The notes beneath the pieces were generated by a model. The model ran no database searches. It was not told the origin of the DNA and saw only the letters and a list, made by a program, of their open reading frames with translations. From assembly GCA_031395485.1 (NCBI GenBank), contig JANNUS010000009.1, positions 248,001 through 312,000 on the forward strand: a stretch of DNA of 64,000 bases, in the 5' to 3' direction. Shown piece by piece: positions 37,876-46,248 of this stretch. The stretch comes from UBA2336 sp031395485 (lineage in GTDB: Bacteria; Bacteroidota; Bacteroidia; Cytophagales; Cyclobacteriaceae). Both the position numbers and the translations under genes were made by a program. Within the stretch, counting starts at the first letter, position 1, and every line of letters starts with the position of its first letter.

Positions 37876-37902
37876 TAGAGACGCATAATTATGCGTCTCT
37901 AC
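37875..37902. repeat. Perfect 28-bp palindrome between convergent genes
   Basis: GTAGAGACGCATAA is followed directly by its exact complement. It begins at the last base of the M1 gene's stop codon, and its other end contains the stop codon of the aminotransferase gene (37899-37901). It probably acts as a two-way terminator and resembles palindromes dispersed in Bacteroidota genomes. Confidence 0.8.
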
Positions 37903-39083
37903 GAATTTTCAATCGCCTGTAGTATTACAGCACATGATTCTGTAATCTGCTTTTCTGTAATGATAAGAGGTGGAGCAATACGAAAACTATTAGGGTGCGA
38001 TAAAAACCAGTAGCAGATCACACCTTCCTTTTTGGCGTATTCAACAATTCGGTTAACACGTTCAGGTGAATCGAAGTCAACAGCAAGCATCAATCCGATG
38101 CGTCTGATTTCTTTGATGTGTTTATGCTGAAGTAGCCTTTCGAAAAGTCTGCCCTTTTGTTCAACTGATTCAAGTAGTTTCTCCTCCTCAATGACTTGTA
38201 AGGTTGCTAAAGCCGATGCGCAGCATACAGGGTTTCCGCCAAAGGTTGTAATATGGCCCAACATTGGATTGTGTGTAAGCGTTTGCATAATTTTTTTATC
38301 AGCAATAAAGGCACCGATGGGCAGCCCGCCACCAAAAGCTTTGGCCACGGTTAAGATATCGGGTACAATATCGTATTGTTCAAAGGCAAAAAGCGTTCCG
38401 GTGCGGCCCATGCCACATTGTATTTCGTCAAGTATTAAGAGTGTACCGGTTTCATCGCATCGCTTGCGAACAGCCTTCATGTATTCTTTTGAAGGTATAC
38501 GAACCCCAGCATCGCCCTGAATCGTTTCCATGATAACACAGGCCGTGCGATTTGTGATTTGACTCAGATCAGGAATAAAGTTGAAGTCAATAAATTTTAC
38601 ATCTGGTAACAACGGCCTAAAAGCAGATTTTTTCAGTTCATTTCCCGAAACACTTAGTGATCCATGGGTACTTCCATGATATGATTTTCTACACGATATA
38701 ATTTCTGTTCTGCCTGTAAATCGCTTGGCTAATTTCAAAGCTCCTTCATTTGCTTCGGTTCCGGAGTTTACGAAGTAACTGCAATTTAAAGTGGGGGGTA
38801 GAAGTTCAACTAGTTTCTTGGCAAGCAGGTTTGGTGTTGATTGAATATATTCACCAAACACCATAACATGTAGGTGTTTGTCGAGTTGCTCTTTAATACC
38901 CCGAATCACGGTAGGATGCCGGTGTCCTACATTGCTAACTGCGATTCCGGAAATTAAATCGGTGTAGCGTTTGCCATCAGGCGAATACAGGTAAATTCCC
39001 TCCGCACGTTCAACCGATAGTAGAAATGGAAAGTCATTGGTTTGAGCCGTGTGATTAAGAAAAATAGTAGCGTTATCATCCAT
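37899..39083 (-). CDS. Class III PLP-dependent aminotransferase
   Basis: From ATG 39083 the product is 394 residues (a TTG at 39092 would add three). Family marks are YFVNSGTEANEGALKLAKRFTGR, the SYHGSTHGSLSVSG region, LLILDEIQCGMGRTGTLFAFE and the PLP lysine in TVAKAFGGGLPIGAF. This matches the group that includes acetylornithine and ornithine aminotransferases. No arginine or ornithine genes are near, so the substrate is left open. Length is normal. Confidence 0.88.
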   Translation of the reverse strand: MDDNATIFLNHTAQTNDFPFLLSVERAEGIYLYSPDGKRYTDLISGIAVSNVGHRHPTVIRGIKEQLDKHLHVMVFGEYIQSTPNLLAKKLVELLPPTLNCSYFVNSGTEANEGALKLAKRFTGRTEIISCRKSYHGSTHGSLSVSGNELKKSAFRPLLPDVKFIDFNFIPDLSQITNRTACVIMETIQGDAGVRIPSKEYMKAVRKRCDETGTLLILDEIQCGMGRTGTLFAFEQYDIVPDILTVAKAFGGGLPIGAFIADKKIMQTLTHNPMLGHITTFGGNPVCCASALATLQVIEEEKLLESVEQKGRLFERLLQHKHIKEIRRIGLMLAVDFDSPERVNRIVEYAKKEGVICYWFLSHPNSFRIAPPLIITEKQITESCAVILQAIENS

Positions 39084-39127
39084 CGTACTCAAAACTACAA
39101 CGAGTTGGCCATAGGTAAAAATGATGC

Positions 39128-39150
39128 AGCCCCCGACATCCTCGGAGGCT
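39128..39150 (-). terminator. Hairpin upstream of the aminotransferase gene
   Basis: In minus-strand RNA, AGCCTCCGA pairs with TCGGGGGCT over all nine positions, using one G-U, around GGATG; on the plus strand the same place would have a mismatch, so the structure favours minus-strand RNA. A T-tract follows about 7 nt later. It may end the transcript from 39183-39500 or be a leader of the aminotransferase mRNA. Confidence 0.5.
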
Positions 39151-39182
39151 ACAAATAAACAACCCTTAAAAAAATAAGTTTT

Positions 39183-39500
39183 TTAGAAATTTCTTGTCTT
39201 TGAGGCTTTTTCAGTTTTTGCCGATGAGCGATAATATTTAGGCGACTCTACTTCTGCCATACGCTTGTATTTAGGTGTACGAACCGAAACTTTGTATACT
39301 TTAAAGTTCTCTGTTTTGTTTCTTTTTTTAGATAACTCATTGCAAGCAAATTTTGCTTTGAAGTTTTTTGGGGGTTGAGCCTGTGTTGCAATGGAAATTA
39401 ATATACCCATTAGAATGATGGCTATCAGCACTAACACTTGCTTAAGTCGTGCAGATATTCTGGCGTTCGATATTTCTTTCAAGTCAATTTCTTTCATCAT
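39183..39500 (-). CDS. Small basic membrane-anchored protein, unknown
   Basis: ATG at 39500 (or 39497) gives about 105 residues; a GTG at 39521 would add seven. A charged N-terminus (MMKEIDLKEISNARISARLKQ) is followed by one hydrophobic segment (VLVLIAIILMGILISIA, then TQAQPP), which may be a signal peptide with a long n-region or a membrane anchor. The rest is very rich in Lys, Arg and Ser. No family recognised. Codon use seems ordinary. Confidence 0.5.
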   Translation of the reverse strand: MMKEIDLKEISNARISARLKQVLVLIAIILMGILISIATQAQPPKNFKAKFACNELSKKRNKTENFKVYKVSVRTPKYKRMAEVESPKYYRSSAKTEKASKTRNF

Positions 39501-39801
39501 AGCGGAGGTCTTTGATGTCACAAAGGTGGGCTATTCTTAATGCACAGGCGGCATAAACTGTAGCGAAACCCTACATTAGTATCTTTAAGCTGTTGAATGG
39601 TGGCTTATCTGAAAACGCGATGAAGTCTACAATAAAGCGATTCTGGGCGCTGAAAAGCTGCTTAATTAAGCCCTTTCAGTTTTGTTTGAATAAGGAGATA
39701 TGTGATTTGAATCTTAAAATTGTTAGAAACAGTCAATTTTTCGAGATTTATTACATGAAGTTTTCAAGACAAGTTTTGCGATAGGTCTTCAGAGGTGGAA
39801 A
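39501..39801. other. Mostly empty intergenic stretch
   Basis: About 300 bp between two minus-strand genes. A 63-codon plus-strand frame (39593-39784) is the only open stretch; its predicted peptide looks random and has no recognisable feature, so it is not called. No hairpin or promoter of note is seen. Confidence 0.5.
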
Positions 39802-40239
39802 TCAGGCATTATGCATTTTTAAAAACTCCAGAATTTCCTCACGAACCGTATGCGGTTTTTCTTCATCGTAGGCTACTGTGGCAATAGATTTGAATAACTC
39901 ACTTACAAGAAAAGCGTTGAACCCCAGTTTCTCAGCATAGATTGTAGCTACCTCTAATTCAACATCTTCAACAACCCGATCAAGATAAATCATTAATACA
40001 AGGTGATAGATCGATTCCAGCTTATCAATTTTATCTTCAGGCTGCGTAAATGCCAGATGTGAAACGTCTATCTGAGCATGATCAAGATCATGTGGATTTA
40101 AATGAAGCTGAAACCCCCATTTTAGTAGACAGCGTAGGTATCGGCTTTCAATTTTTTCTTGCTCAAGAAAAAGAGCCAGAATATTGAAGTAACTCATTTT
40201 CACTGAATCTAGTTGTTCTTTTGTTAGCCCTTCAAGCAT
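39802..40239 (-). CDS. TerB-like helical protein
   Basis: A 145-residue, all-helical, acidic protein. The later part (DKIDKLESIYHLVLMIYLDRVVEDVELEVATIYAEKLGF) has the pattern of the TerB / tellurite-resistance-like helical domain, where acidic residues after the D..V...E turn bind metal in TerB. The first part is not similar to classic TerB. A second TerB-like protein of equal length lies at 42073-42510. Function unknown. Confidence 0.6.
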   Translation of the reverse strand: MLEGLTKEQLDSVKMSYFNILALFLEQEKIESRYLRCLLKWGFQLHLNPHDLDHAQIDVSHLAFTQPEDKIDKLESIYHLVLMIYLDRVVEDVELEVATIYAEKLGFNAFLVSELFKSIATVAYDEEKPHTVREEILEFLKMHNA

Positions 40240-40371
40240 GGTAGTTCAGATATTTTATGCTCGCATAAGTTCGTAAAAAAGCACTATTAGCCTGCTAAAA
40301 TCAGCAATTAAATTTCTGTTATTAGTGTTAATTGCTCGACTAGGTTTCTTTTGGCTATTTTCCGGACAAAA

Positions 40372-40397
40372 AAAAGAGATGTGTAACCATCTCTTTT
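40372..40397 (-). terminator. Terminator of gapA
   Basis: AAAAGAGATG (40372-40381) pairs with CATCTCTTTT (40388-40397) around TGTAAC. On the minus strand the T-run is on the far side of gapA, so it ends that transcript; the A/T arms also let it work for the plus strand. Confidence 0.75.
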
Positions 40398-40415
40398 AAA
40401 TTTAACCTGCCTTTT

Positions 40416-41414
40416 TTAAAGCTTAGCAAGTACCTGTACCAAGTCAATTAGTTTATTGGAGTAACCCCATTCGTTATCATACCAAGCCACAACTTTTACA
40501 AAGTGATCATTGAGCGCAATGCCAGCTTTCGAATCAAAAATTGAGGTGCGTGCATCACCCAGAAAATCTTGTGATACAACTTCATCTTCGGTATATCCAA
40601 GGATTCCGTTTAATTCACCCTCTGACGCTTCCTTCATGGCAGCTTTAACCATCTCATAGGTTGCGGGCTTCTCTAATCTCACCGTTAGGTCAACTACAGA
40701 AACATCCGCAACAGGAACCCGGAAAGACATCCCCGTAAGTTTTCCTTTCAGCTCAGGTAAAACTAATCCTACGGCTTTAGCTGCCCCTGTCGATGAAGGA
40801 ATAATGTTTTGAAAGCCACCGCGTCCGCCACGCCAGTCTTTACCGGAGGGACTATCTACTGTTTTTTGTGTGGCAGTAACTGCATGAACTGTACTCATCA
40901 ATCCTTCTACAATGCCAAATTTATCATTCAATACTTTGGCAATTGGAGCTAAACAATTTGTTGTACAGGATGCATTCGATACAATTGTATGTTGTGCGGT
41001 AAGTTTTTTATGATTTACACCCATTACAAAGGTTGGGGTATCGTCTTTGGCAGGGGCGGACATAACTACTTTTTTTGCTCCCGCAACGATGTGCTTTTGT
41101 GCATCTTCCTGTGTTAGAAATAGTCCGGTAGATTCTATAATTATTTCTGCACCTACTTCTGACCATTTTAAATTAGCGGGATCTTTTTCTGCTGTTACCC
41201 GGATTTTTTTCCCATTCACAATCAGATGGCCTTCTATAACCTCTGCCGTACCCTCAAACTTACCATGGGTAGAGTCGTACTTAAGCATGTAGGCCATGTA
41301 TGCTGGATCGACCAGGTCATTAATGCCTACAACTTCAATATCCTTGCGGTTCATGGCAGCCCTGAAGGCTAATCGACCAATTCGGCCGAATCCGTTAATT
41401 CCTATTTTAGTCAT
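40416..41414 (-). CDS. gapA: Glyceraldehyde-3-phosphate dehydrogenase
   Basis: This 332-residue enzyme oxidises glyceraldehyde 3-phosphate with NAD and phosphate in glycolysis. The ATG at 41414 gives MTKIGINGFGRIGRLAFRAA, the usual start; a longer frame upstream is not needed. The active-site SNASCTTNCLAP is intact, as are SSTGAAKAVGLVLPEL, GMSFRVPVADVSVVDLT and the C-terminal AWYDNEWGYSNKLIDLV. NAD rather than NADP use is expected from the GING..IGRL..R start, with Asp 32-33 region DLVDP. Divergent from tRNA-Glu, with its own promoter. Confidence 0.95.
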   Translation of the reverse strand: MTKIGINGFGRIGRLAFRAAMNRKDIEVVGINDLVDPAYMAYMLKYDSTHGKFEGTAEVIEGHLIVNGKKIRVTAEKDPANLKWSEVGAEIIIESTGLFLTQEDAQKHIVAGAKKVVMSAPAKDDTPTFVMGVNHKKLTAQHTIVSNASCTTNCLAPIAKVLNDKFGIVEGLMSTVHAVTATQKTVDSPSGKDWRGGRGGFQNIIPSSTGAAKAVGLVLPELKGKLTGMSFRVPVADVSVVDLTVRLEKPATYEMVKAAMKEASEGELNGILGYTEDEVVSQDFLGDARTSIFDSKAGIALNDHFVKVVAWYDNEWGYSNKLIDLVQVLAKL

Positions 41415-41445
41415 TTCGTGTTGTGGGTTATTTTTTTCAGTGCCG

Positions 41446-41476
41446 CAAAAATATAATACGCACAACCTAAAACCAA
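41446..41476 (-). promoter_or_regulatory. Promoter of gapA
   Basis: On the minus strand, TTGG (41476-41473) and TATTTTTG (41453-41446) are 19 bp apart and the -7 box matches TAnnTTTG fully. It lies 31 bp before the gapA ATG. Confidence 0.7.
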
Positions 41477-41514
41477 TTAAAGAAGCCTTAGGTTCATTTT
41501 TTTTAGAAGGTGGG

Positions 41515-41545
41515 TTTGCAAATCAGGCACAGGGCTTTATCTTTG
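41515..41545 (+). promoter_or_regulatory. Promoter of tRNA-Glu
   Basis: TTTG (41515-41518), 19 bp, then TATCTTTG (41538-41545): a full match to the Bacteroidota consensus, 18 bp before the mature tRNA 5' end. Confidence 0.8.
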
Positions 41546-41563
41546 CGACTCAATTTTTAAGAC

Positions 41564-41635
41564 GGTCTGTTCGTCTAACGGTTAGGACACCAGATTTTCA
41601 TTCTGGTAATAGGGGTTCGATTCCCCTACGGACTA
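41564..41635 (+). tRNA. tRNA-Glu (UUC)
   Basis: The acceptor GGTCTGT pairs with ACGGACT (two G-U), the anticodon stem CCAGA/TCTGG holds the loop TTTTCAT with anticodon TTC, and the T-arm is AGGGG TTCGATT CCCCT. The discriminator is A at 41635 and CCA is not encoded. The length is 72 nt. Confidence 0.95.
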
Positions 41636-41637
41636 CT

Positions 41638-41670
41638 AAAACCCTTTAATTTTATAAATTAAAGGGTTTT
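41638..41670 (+). terminator. Terminator of tRNA-Glu
   Basis: AAAACCCTTTAATTT (41638-41652) pairs perfectly with AAATTAAAGGGTTTT (41656-41670) around TAT, starting 2 bp after the tRNA, with more T after it. Confidence 0.88.
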
Positions 41671-41728
41671 TTATTGCCGTAAAATAACGGGCTCCAGTTC
41701 TTGAATTCAATCCCTTATTTTTAGCATT

Positions 41729-41962
41729 ATGAATATCGAAGTTGAAATCCTTAAAATCATTAGCGGTATCGGTGATATTGGCACAACGGGTAATGTGATG
41801 GAAATTCTTGATTACCCTCACTCAGACTTTCAGAAAGGGTTTGACATTGCCATTGAGATGCAGAATCGCGATTTGGTGAAGCTGCTGTATTCAAATTTTA
41901 ATATGCGTAAAATTATTGTTGAGTTTACGCTGCTTGGAAAGGCCGCGTATGATAACCGGTGA
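41729..41962 (+). CDS. Small protein of unknown function
   Basis: A 77-residue protein starting MNIEVEILKIISGIGDIGT. It is acidic to neutral and mostly helical, with DFQKGFDIAIEMQNRDLVKLL in the middle. No signal peptide, membrane segment or known motif. A T-rich box (TATTTTTA) just upstream of the ATG resembles a -7 element. It lies between tRNA-Glu and the TerB-like gene on the same strand. Confidence 0.5.
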   Translation: MNIEVEILKIISGIGDIGTTGNVMEILDYPHSDFQKGFDIAIEMQNRDLVKLLYSNFNMRKIIVEFTLLGKAAYDNR

Positions 41963-42072
41963 TAACCGAGTTTTAGATTTCAGCTTTTATGCCGAATTAA
42001 AGGAAAATTAATACCGTAGTTGTTCCAACTGATAAATTATTCTCCTAATTTCAGGAAATAACTCTACCCCTT

Positions 42073-42510
42073 ATGAATATTTCGGAAGTCCTTAGTTTAT
42101 TTAGCCAGGGAAAAGGCTCGGTAAGAAGTCACATGAAAAATTTAATCGAAATGGCTGCTGTTGATGGTAATTTCGAGGACATTGAATACGACCTTCTTAA
42201 AACAATTGCTAAGCGGAACAATATTTCTGAAACCAAGTTAAAAGAAATAAGACAAAACCCAGGCGGTGTAAAGTTTGAAATACCTACAGATAAGAAGCAA
42301 AAGTTCCATCAACTTTACGATCTTGTTCATATGATGAGCGTTGATAGCAGTGTGCATGATGAGGAGTTAAAATTGTGCAATTTATTTGCGATCAAGTTTG
42401 GTTATGGACGGGAACAAGTTCGGGAGCTGATCGATACTATTCGGAGCAACATCCAAAATGGTCAAAGTCATGATGAGACAATGAAGCGCGTAGCTTTTTT
42501 GTTGAATTGA
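42073..42510 (+). CDS. TerB-family protein
   Basis: A 145-residue helical protein. MKNLIEMAAVDGNFEDIEYDLLKTIAKRNNI and MMSVDSSVHDEELKLCNLFAIKFGY are two TerB-like half repeats, each with the D..V.D.E pattern that forms the acidic pocket in TerB. Such proteins are found alone in many Bacteroidota and have no proven role. It is similar in size and general fold to the protein at 39802-40239. A terminator follows the stop. Confidence 0.75.
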   Translation: MNISEVLSLFSQGKGSVRSHMKNLIEMAAVDGNFEDIEYDLLKTIAKRNNISETKLKEIRQNPGGVKFEIPTDKKQKFHQLYDLVHMMSVDSSVHDEELKLCNLFAIKFGYGREQVRELIDTIRSNIQNGQSHDETMKRVAFLLN

Positions 42511-42531
42511 ACTATAGTGTAGCCTAATAAT

Positions 42532-42559
42532 ATAGTCCTTCGTACAGGGCTATTTTTTT
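42532..42559 (+). terminator. Terminator after the TerB-family gene
   Basis: ATAGTCCT (42532-42539) pairs with AGGGCTAT (42546-42553) with one G-U, followed by seven T. Confidence 0.75.
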
Positions 42560-42618
42560 GCTCTTTATCGAAGCTTTCGTTTTCCTTTTTAAGTCGGGCT
42601 GACTGATCGAAACTAAAT

Positions 42619-43548
42619 TTATTTTTTAGGATTTTTATTCCGGGGGCCAGGCCAAGGGTATTTAGTTGGCCTGCGCGGTTTATTCTCTTGCCTTTTTTTA
42701 ATTTTTCTTTCTTGTTCCCTAGCCTCAATTTGAAGGGTTCGAGCCAGACCAATGTTAAACGATAGAAATAAATCTTTTCGGTCTCCATCAATGTCATAGA
42801 TAGCCTTATTCGTTTCTATATTTTTAAGGTAATCACTTTTTCTAGGCTCAAGGATTCCGATATTTCCTCTGATATCAAATGATACACGCCAACTTTCAGT
42901 AATATCCCAATCTGAACGAAATCCAAGACCTCCGAAAAATTGAAAGGACAGGAAATCTTCCTTTGCTAATAATTTTCTGTTAACATTTGGCGTAAGCACG
43001 CCATCATATTCTACTATATATCCGGGATTCTCAAGTTCAAAGGCAGTATTTTCTACAGAGGGAAAAGCGCCCACAACGGAAACTGGAAATCTCAGCTTTG
43101 AGTCGATATGCTTAATAGTTTCCTGGCCGTTCAGTAAAATTCCCGCTCCGACAGATGCCACCAGACTTACTTTAAAAAATGACAGATCAATGACGTGAAG
43201 TTTAAATCCTATTGGAAACTGAAAATAAGTAAGATCAATTTCTCGCTCGCCAATATGCCCGCCAGAGGTATTAATAACATTAAAACTTTGACCAATGCGG
43301 ATCACAGAAGGGTCAATCATAATTCCGTAACCATCATAGTCAACACCGTAATGGATTCCAATGGGCGCAAACTTTACATTGTATTTGTTACGAAAGCGGG
43401 AATCTTTATTAATTCCTGAGTCGAAAGTATAGGGTACAGCAATCCCAGTGAAAATGCCTAAAGAATTGACCTGCTGACCATTGGCAGCGGTAAGCCACAA
43501 CGTGCCAATGGTTATTAGCAAAGATTTGGTTAACGGGTTAAGGGTCAT
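42619..43548 (-). CDS. Outer-membrane beta-barrel protein with basic tail
   Basis: A 309-residue protein with a signal peptide (LLITIGTLWLTAANGQ). The body alternates as a barrel (NVKFAPIGIHYGVDYDGYGI, YFQFPIGFKLHVIDLSFFKV, FFGGLGFRSDWDI, DLFLSFNIGLARTLQIEA). After the last strand comes an unusual tail of about 45 residues rich in Lys, Arg, Pro and Asn, which would point into the periplasm and could touch peptidoglycan or be cleaved. Function unknown. The tail is seen in the sequence; its role is inferred. Confidence 0.72.
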   Translation of the reverse strand: MTLNPLTKSLLITIGTLWLTAANGQQVNSLGIFTGIAVPYTFDSGINKDSRFRNKYNVKFAPIGIHYGVDYDGYGIMIDPSVIRIGQSFNVINTSGGHIGEREIDLTYFQFPIGFKLHVIDLSFFKVSLVASVGAGILLNGQETIKHIDSKLRFPVSVVGAFPSVENTAFELENPGYIVEYDGVLTPNVNRKLLAKEDFLSFQFFGGLGFRSDWDITESWRVSFDIRGNIGILEPRKSDYLKNIETNKAIYDIDGDRKDLFLSFNIGLARTLQIEAREQERKIKKRQENKPRRPTKYPWPGPRNKNPKK

Positions 43549-43630
43549 TTTTGCCGTTTCTATTAACCTCGAAAATAATCATTAATCCGAAATACTCAGT
43601 GCTTTTAATTTCAGAGTAAATTAGCATCCC

Positions 43631-45577
43631 ATGAGGTACTCCAGATTTTTAAATGGCCTGCAATTAGAAGGTAATGTTTACTGGGCATTGATGCTGCGCC
43701 TTTTACTGGCCATGTTTCTTTTTATGATATGTCGGATCGCCTTTTTTATCTACAACATCAGCTATTTTCCGGAGACCACAACTTTCAATTTTCTACGAAT
43801 TCTTTGGGGTGGATTACAATTCGATCTGGCCGCTGTTCTATACATTAATGTAATTATTCTGGTACTTTCTATAATTCCAATAGACCTGCGATTTCGTAAT
43901 GGGTATCAATCTTTAATGAAGGTGCTGTATTACACGTTGAATGGAGTGGCCATTGCGGTTAACGTAATGGATTTTGTTTACTATAGATTTACGTTACGTA
44001 GAACCACTGCAGATGTACTTGATCAGTTCGAAAATGAAGCTAATTTATTTTCGTTGTTCTTTCAATTCATTATTGACTATTGGTACGCTATCATCTTCTG
44101 GGCGTTTTTGATGTGGGTGATGGTGAAGTTGTATAATAAAATTAAGGTGAAAGGCCCATTGATGCAGCATCGAATAACGTATTACACGGCTGGTTTCCTT
44201 GCTATTCCATTGGTGATTACACTATTTATTGGAGCGGTGCGTGGAGGATTCAGGCACAGCACGCGCCCCATTACGTTGAGCAATGCTGGCGAATATGTTG
44301 AACATCCAAACGAGGTTAGTCTGGTATTGAACACACCCTTTGCAATTTTTCGCACATTGGGAAAGACAAAGATTCAAAAGGTCAACTACTTCAAGGATGA
44401 AAAAGAGTTGAACGCACAGTACACGCCCGTACACCTCCCTACAGACTCGGCAAAATTCACATCAATAAATGTGGTTGTAATCATTCTGGAAAGTTTTTCG
44501 AAAGAATTTTTCAGCATGTTTAATAAGGAAAGAGAAGGGTATAAGGGATATACTCCGTTTCTCGATTCACTTGCTAAAAAGGGCAAAACATTTCAGTATT
44601 CATTGGCGAACGGACGCAAGTCTATTGATGGACTGCCCTCCGTGTTAGCAAGCATACCTTCGCTGGGTGTGCCATATGTGTTAACACCTTTTGCGAGCAA
44701 TACGATAAATAGTCTAGGAAATCTTTTGCAGGAAAAGGGCTATCACACTTCGTTTTTTCACGGTGCACCCAATGGCTCGATGGGTTTTCAGGCTTTTACA
44801 AACGTAGCGGGCTTTAAACACTATTATGGAAAAAGTGAGTACGGAAATGACGATGACTTTGATGGTATCTGGGGAATTTGGGATGACAAGTTTTTGAGCT
44901 TTTATGCTGATAAACTAAACGAGTTTACAGAACCCTTTATGACATCTTTCTTTTCAGTGAGTTCTCATCATCCTTTTGAAGTTCCGGAAGAGTTTGAAGG
45001 GAAATTTAAAGGAGGGAAGCAGCCAATTTTAAAATGCGTGGAGTATACAGATTATGCCCTGAAGAAATTTTTTGAGAAAGCCTCTACGATGAAATGGTTT
45101 AGCAACACTTTGTTTGTGATCACGGCCGATCACGTTTCATCAAACATAATTTTTCCAGAGTCGCATACAACATTGGGTCTTTATTCGGTGCCTATATTAT
45201 TTTTTAAACCTGACAATAGTTTGCAAGGCTCTGAATCCGAGATTATTCAGCAAATCGACATAATGCCTTCAGTACTTGGTTATCTTCATTACGATAAACC
45301 GTATGTAGCTTTCGGTCGAAATATTTTTGATGCCACCACTACACCCTTTGCTTTTAACTATCATGACAACGTGTATAATTTGTATAAGGGTGATTACCTG
45401 CTAATGTTTGATGGTAAGAGAACCATTAACCTGTTTAACTTTAAGCGGGATAAGATGTTAAAGATGGATATCATGGCGGAGCAGCCAGAACGAGTTAAAG
45501 AGCTTGAGAAACACATTAAAGCCATTATCCAACAATACAATAACCGAATGGTTGAAAATGAGTTGGTAGTTGAGTAG
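43631..45577 (+). CDS. LTA synthase-family sulfatase-fold membrane enzyme
   Basis: This 648-residue protein has five hydrophobic segments in about residues 15-205, then an alkaline-phosphatase-superfamily domain (about 275-610). Metal and nucleophile marks are VVVIILESFSKEF (Glu), NGRKSIDGLPSVLAS (Ser at the place of the Thr nucleophile of LtaS), DGIWGIWDDKF and VITADHVSS. The family includes LtaS and MdoB, which move phosphoglycerol or phosphoethanolamine onto glycans or lipids. A Gram-negative with no LTA would use it on periplasmic glycans or lipid A. Substrate unknown. Confidence 0.85.
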   Translation: MRYSRFLNGLQLEGNVYWALMLRLLLAMFLFMICRIAFFIYNISYFPETTTFNFLRILWGGLQFDLAAVLYINVIILVLSIIPIDLRFRNGYQSLMKVLYYTLNGVAIAVNVMDFVYYRFTLRRTTADVLDQFENEANLFSLFFQFIIDYWYAIIFWAFLMWVMVKLYNKIKVKGPLMQHRITYYTAGFLAIPLVITLFIGAVRGGFRHSTRPITLSNAGEYVEHPNEVSLVLNTPFAIFRTLGKTKIQKVNYFKDEKELNAQYTPVHLPTDSAKFTSINVVVIILESFSKEFFSMFNKEREGYKGYTPFLDSLAKKGKTFQYSLANGRKSIDGLPSVLASIPSLGVPYVLTPFASNTINSLGNLLQEKGYHTSFFHGAPNGSMGFQAFTNVAGFKHYYGKSEYGNDDDFDGIWGIWDDKFLSFYADKLNEFTEPFMTSFFSVSSHHPFEVPEEFEGKFKGGKQPILKCVEYTDYALKKFFEKASTMKWFSNTLFVITADHVSSNIIFPESHTTLGLYSVPILFFKPDNSLQGSESEIIQQIDIMPSVLGYLHYDKPYVAFGRNIFDATTTPFAFNYHDNVYNLYKGDYLLMFDGKRTINLFNFKRDKMLKMDIMAEQPERVKELEKHIKAIIQQYNNRMVENELVVE

Positions 45578-45683
45578 TGTATTAAGCCCTGGAAGCAAGA
45601 GAATTATGTACACAAGAAAAATTCGGAGGGTTCTGCAAAACAAGCCCGCTAATCCTACGAATTAAATTACAAGCACTTGCAGT

Positions 45684-46088
45684 ATGATTCGCAAACTGTG
45701 TTTTATTTTAGTGGTATGTTCGTCTATTGCCCAGGCACAGCAAGAAGAGATTCGCATGAGCATGTATTTTGGCGGAGGTAGTTATTATATTGATTCGATT
45801 CAAACAGAAGAGCTATTTCACTGGCTAGATTCTATTCCGAGCCTCGATAAATACGAAATTCATCTTATTAGTCATACCGATCCAATAGGCGGGAAGCAAT
45901 ACAACGAATGGCTTTCGCAAATGCGCAGCGAAGAAGTGCGGCAGCTATTACTGCAAAAGGAAATACCAGCGTATAAAATTTCTATAAAAGATTGGGGTCT
46001 CGATAACGCTGTATACAGCAACCGCAGCCGGCAGGGTATGCGCATGAACCGCAGGGTTGATGTGATTTTATATCCACTTGTTTTTTAG
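45684..46088 (+). CDS. Small exported OmpA-like domain protein
   Basis: A 134-residue protein with a signal peptide (LCFILVVCSSIAQAQ) and little more than one OmpA-like fold: YYIDSIQTEELFHWLD, IHLISHTDPIGGKQYNEWLSQ, MRSEEVRQLLLQKEIPAYKI and the final MRMNRRVDVILYPL. The usual peptidoglycan-contacting Asp and Arg (HTD.IG, NRRV) are present. It lacks a barrel or a lipid anchor. Likely periplasmic and peptidoglycan-bound. Confidence 0.8.
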   Translation: MIRKLCFILVVCSSIAQAQQEEIRMSMYFGGGSYYIDSIQTEELFHWLDSIPSLDKYEIHLISHTDPIGGKQYNEWLSQMRSEEVRQLLLQKEIPAYKISIKDWGLDNAVYSNRSRQGMRMNRRVDVILYPLVF

Positions 46089-46118
46089 AGGTCAACCCGT
46101 TCTAGTAAAAAAGAAATA

Positions 46119-46222
46119 TGTCCGTTATAGGACACCCTTTTGCAAATACGGACGTACAAAGCAGTAGATAGGCCTTGTATTAGAGTTGTAGCGCATATTT
46201 TATTGCTGGCATATTATTGGTA
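46119..46222 (+). promoter_or_regulatory. Palindromes and a possible sigma-54 site before the ABC gene
   Basis: TGTCC (46119-46123) and GGACA (46130-46134) form a hairpin or operator; a second CGGAC lies about 20 bp on. At 46207-46222 TGGCAT-N5-TGGTA partly resembles the sigma-54 -24/-12 pattern (GG matches, but the -12 GC is GT). Both are suggestive only. Confidence 0.3.
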
Positions 46223-46248
46223 ATTCTACCCACGAAAAATCTCTATAA

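Noticed and set aside
39593..39784. 63-codon plus-strand frame
   Set aside because: No feature, no promoter and no recognisable domain; probably chance.
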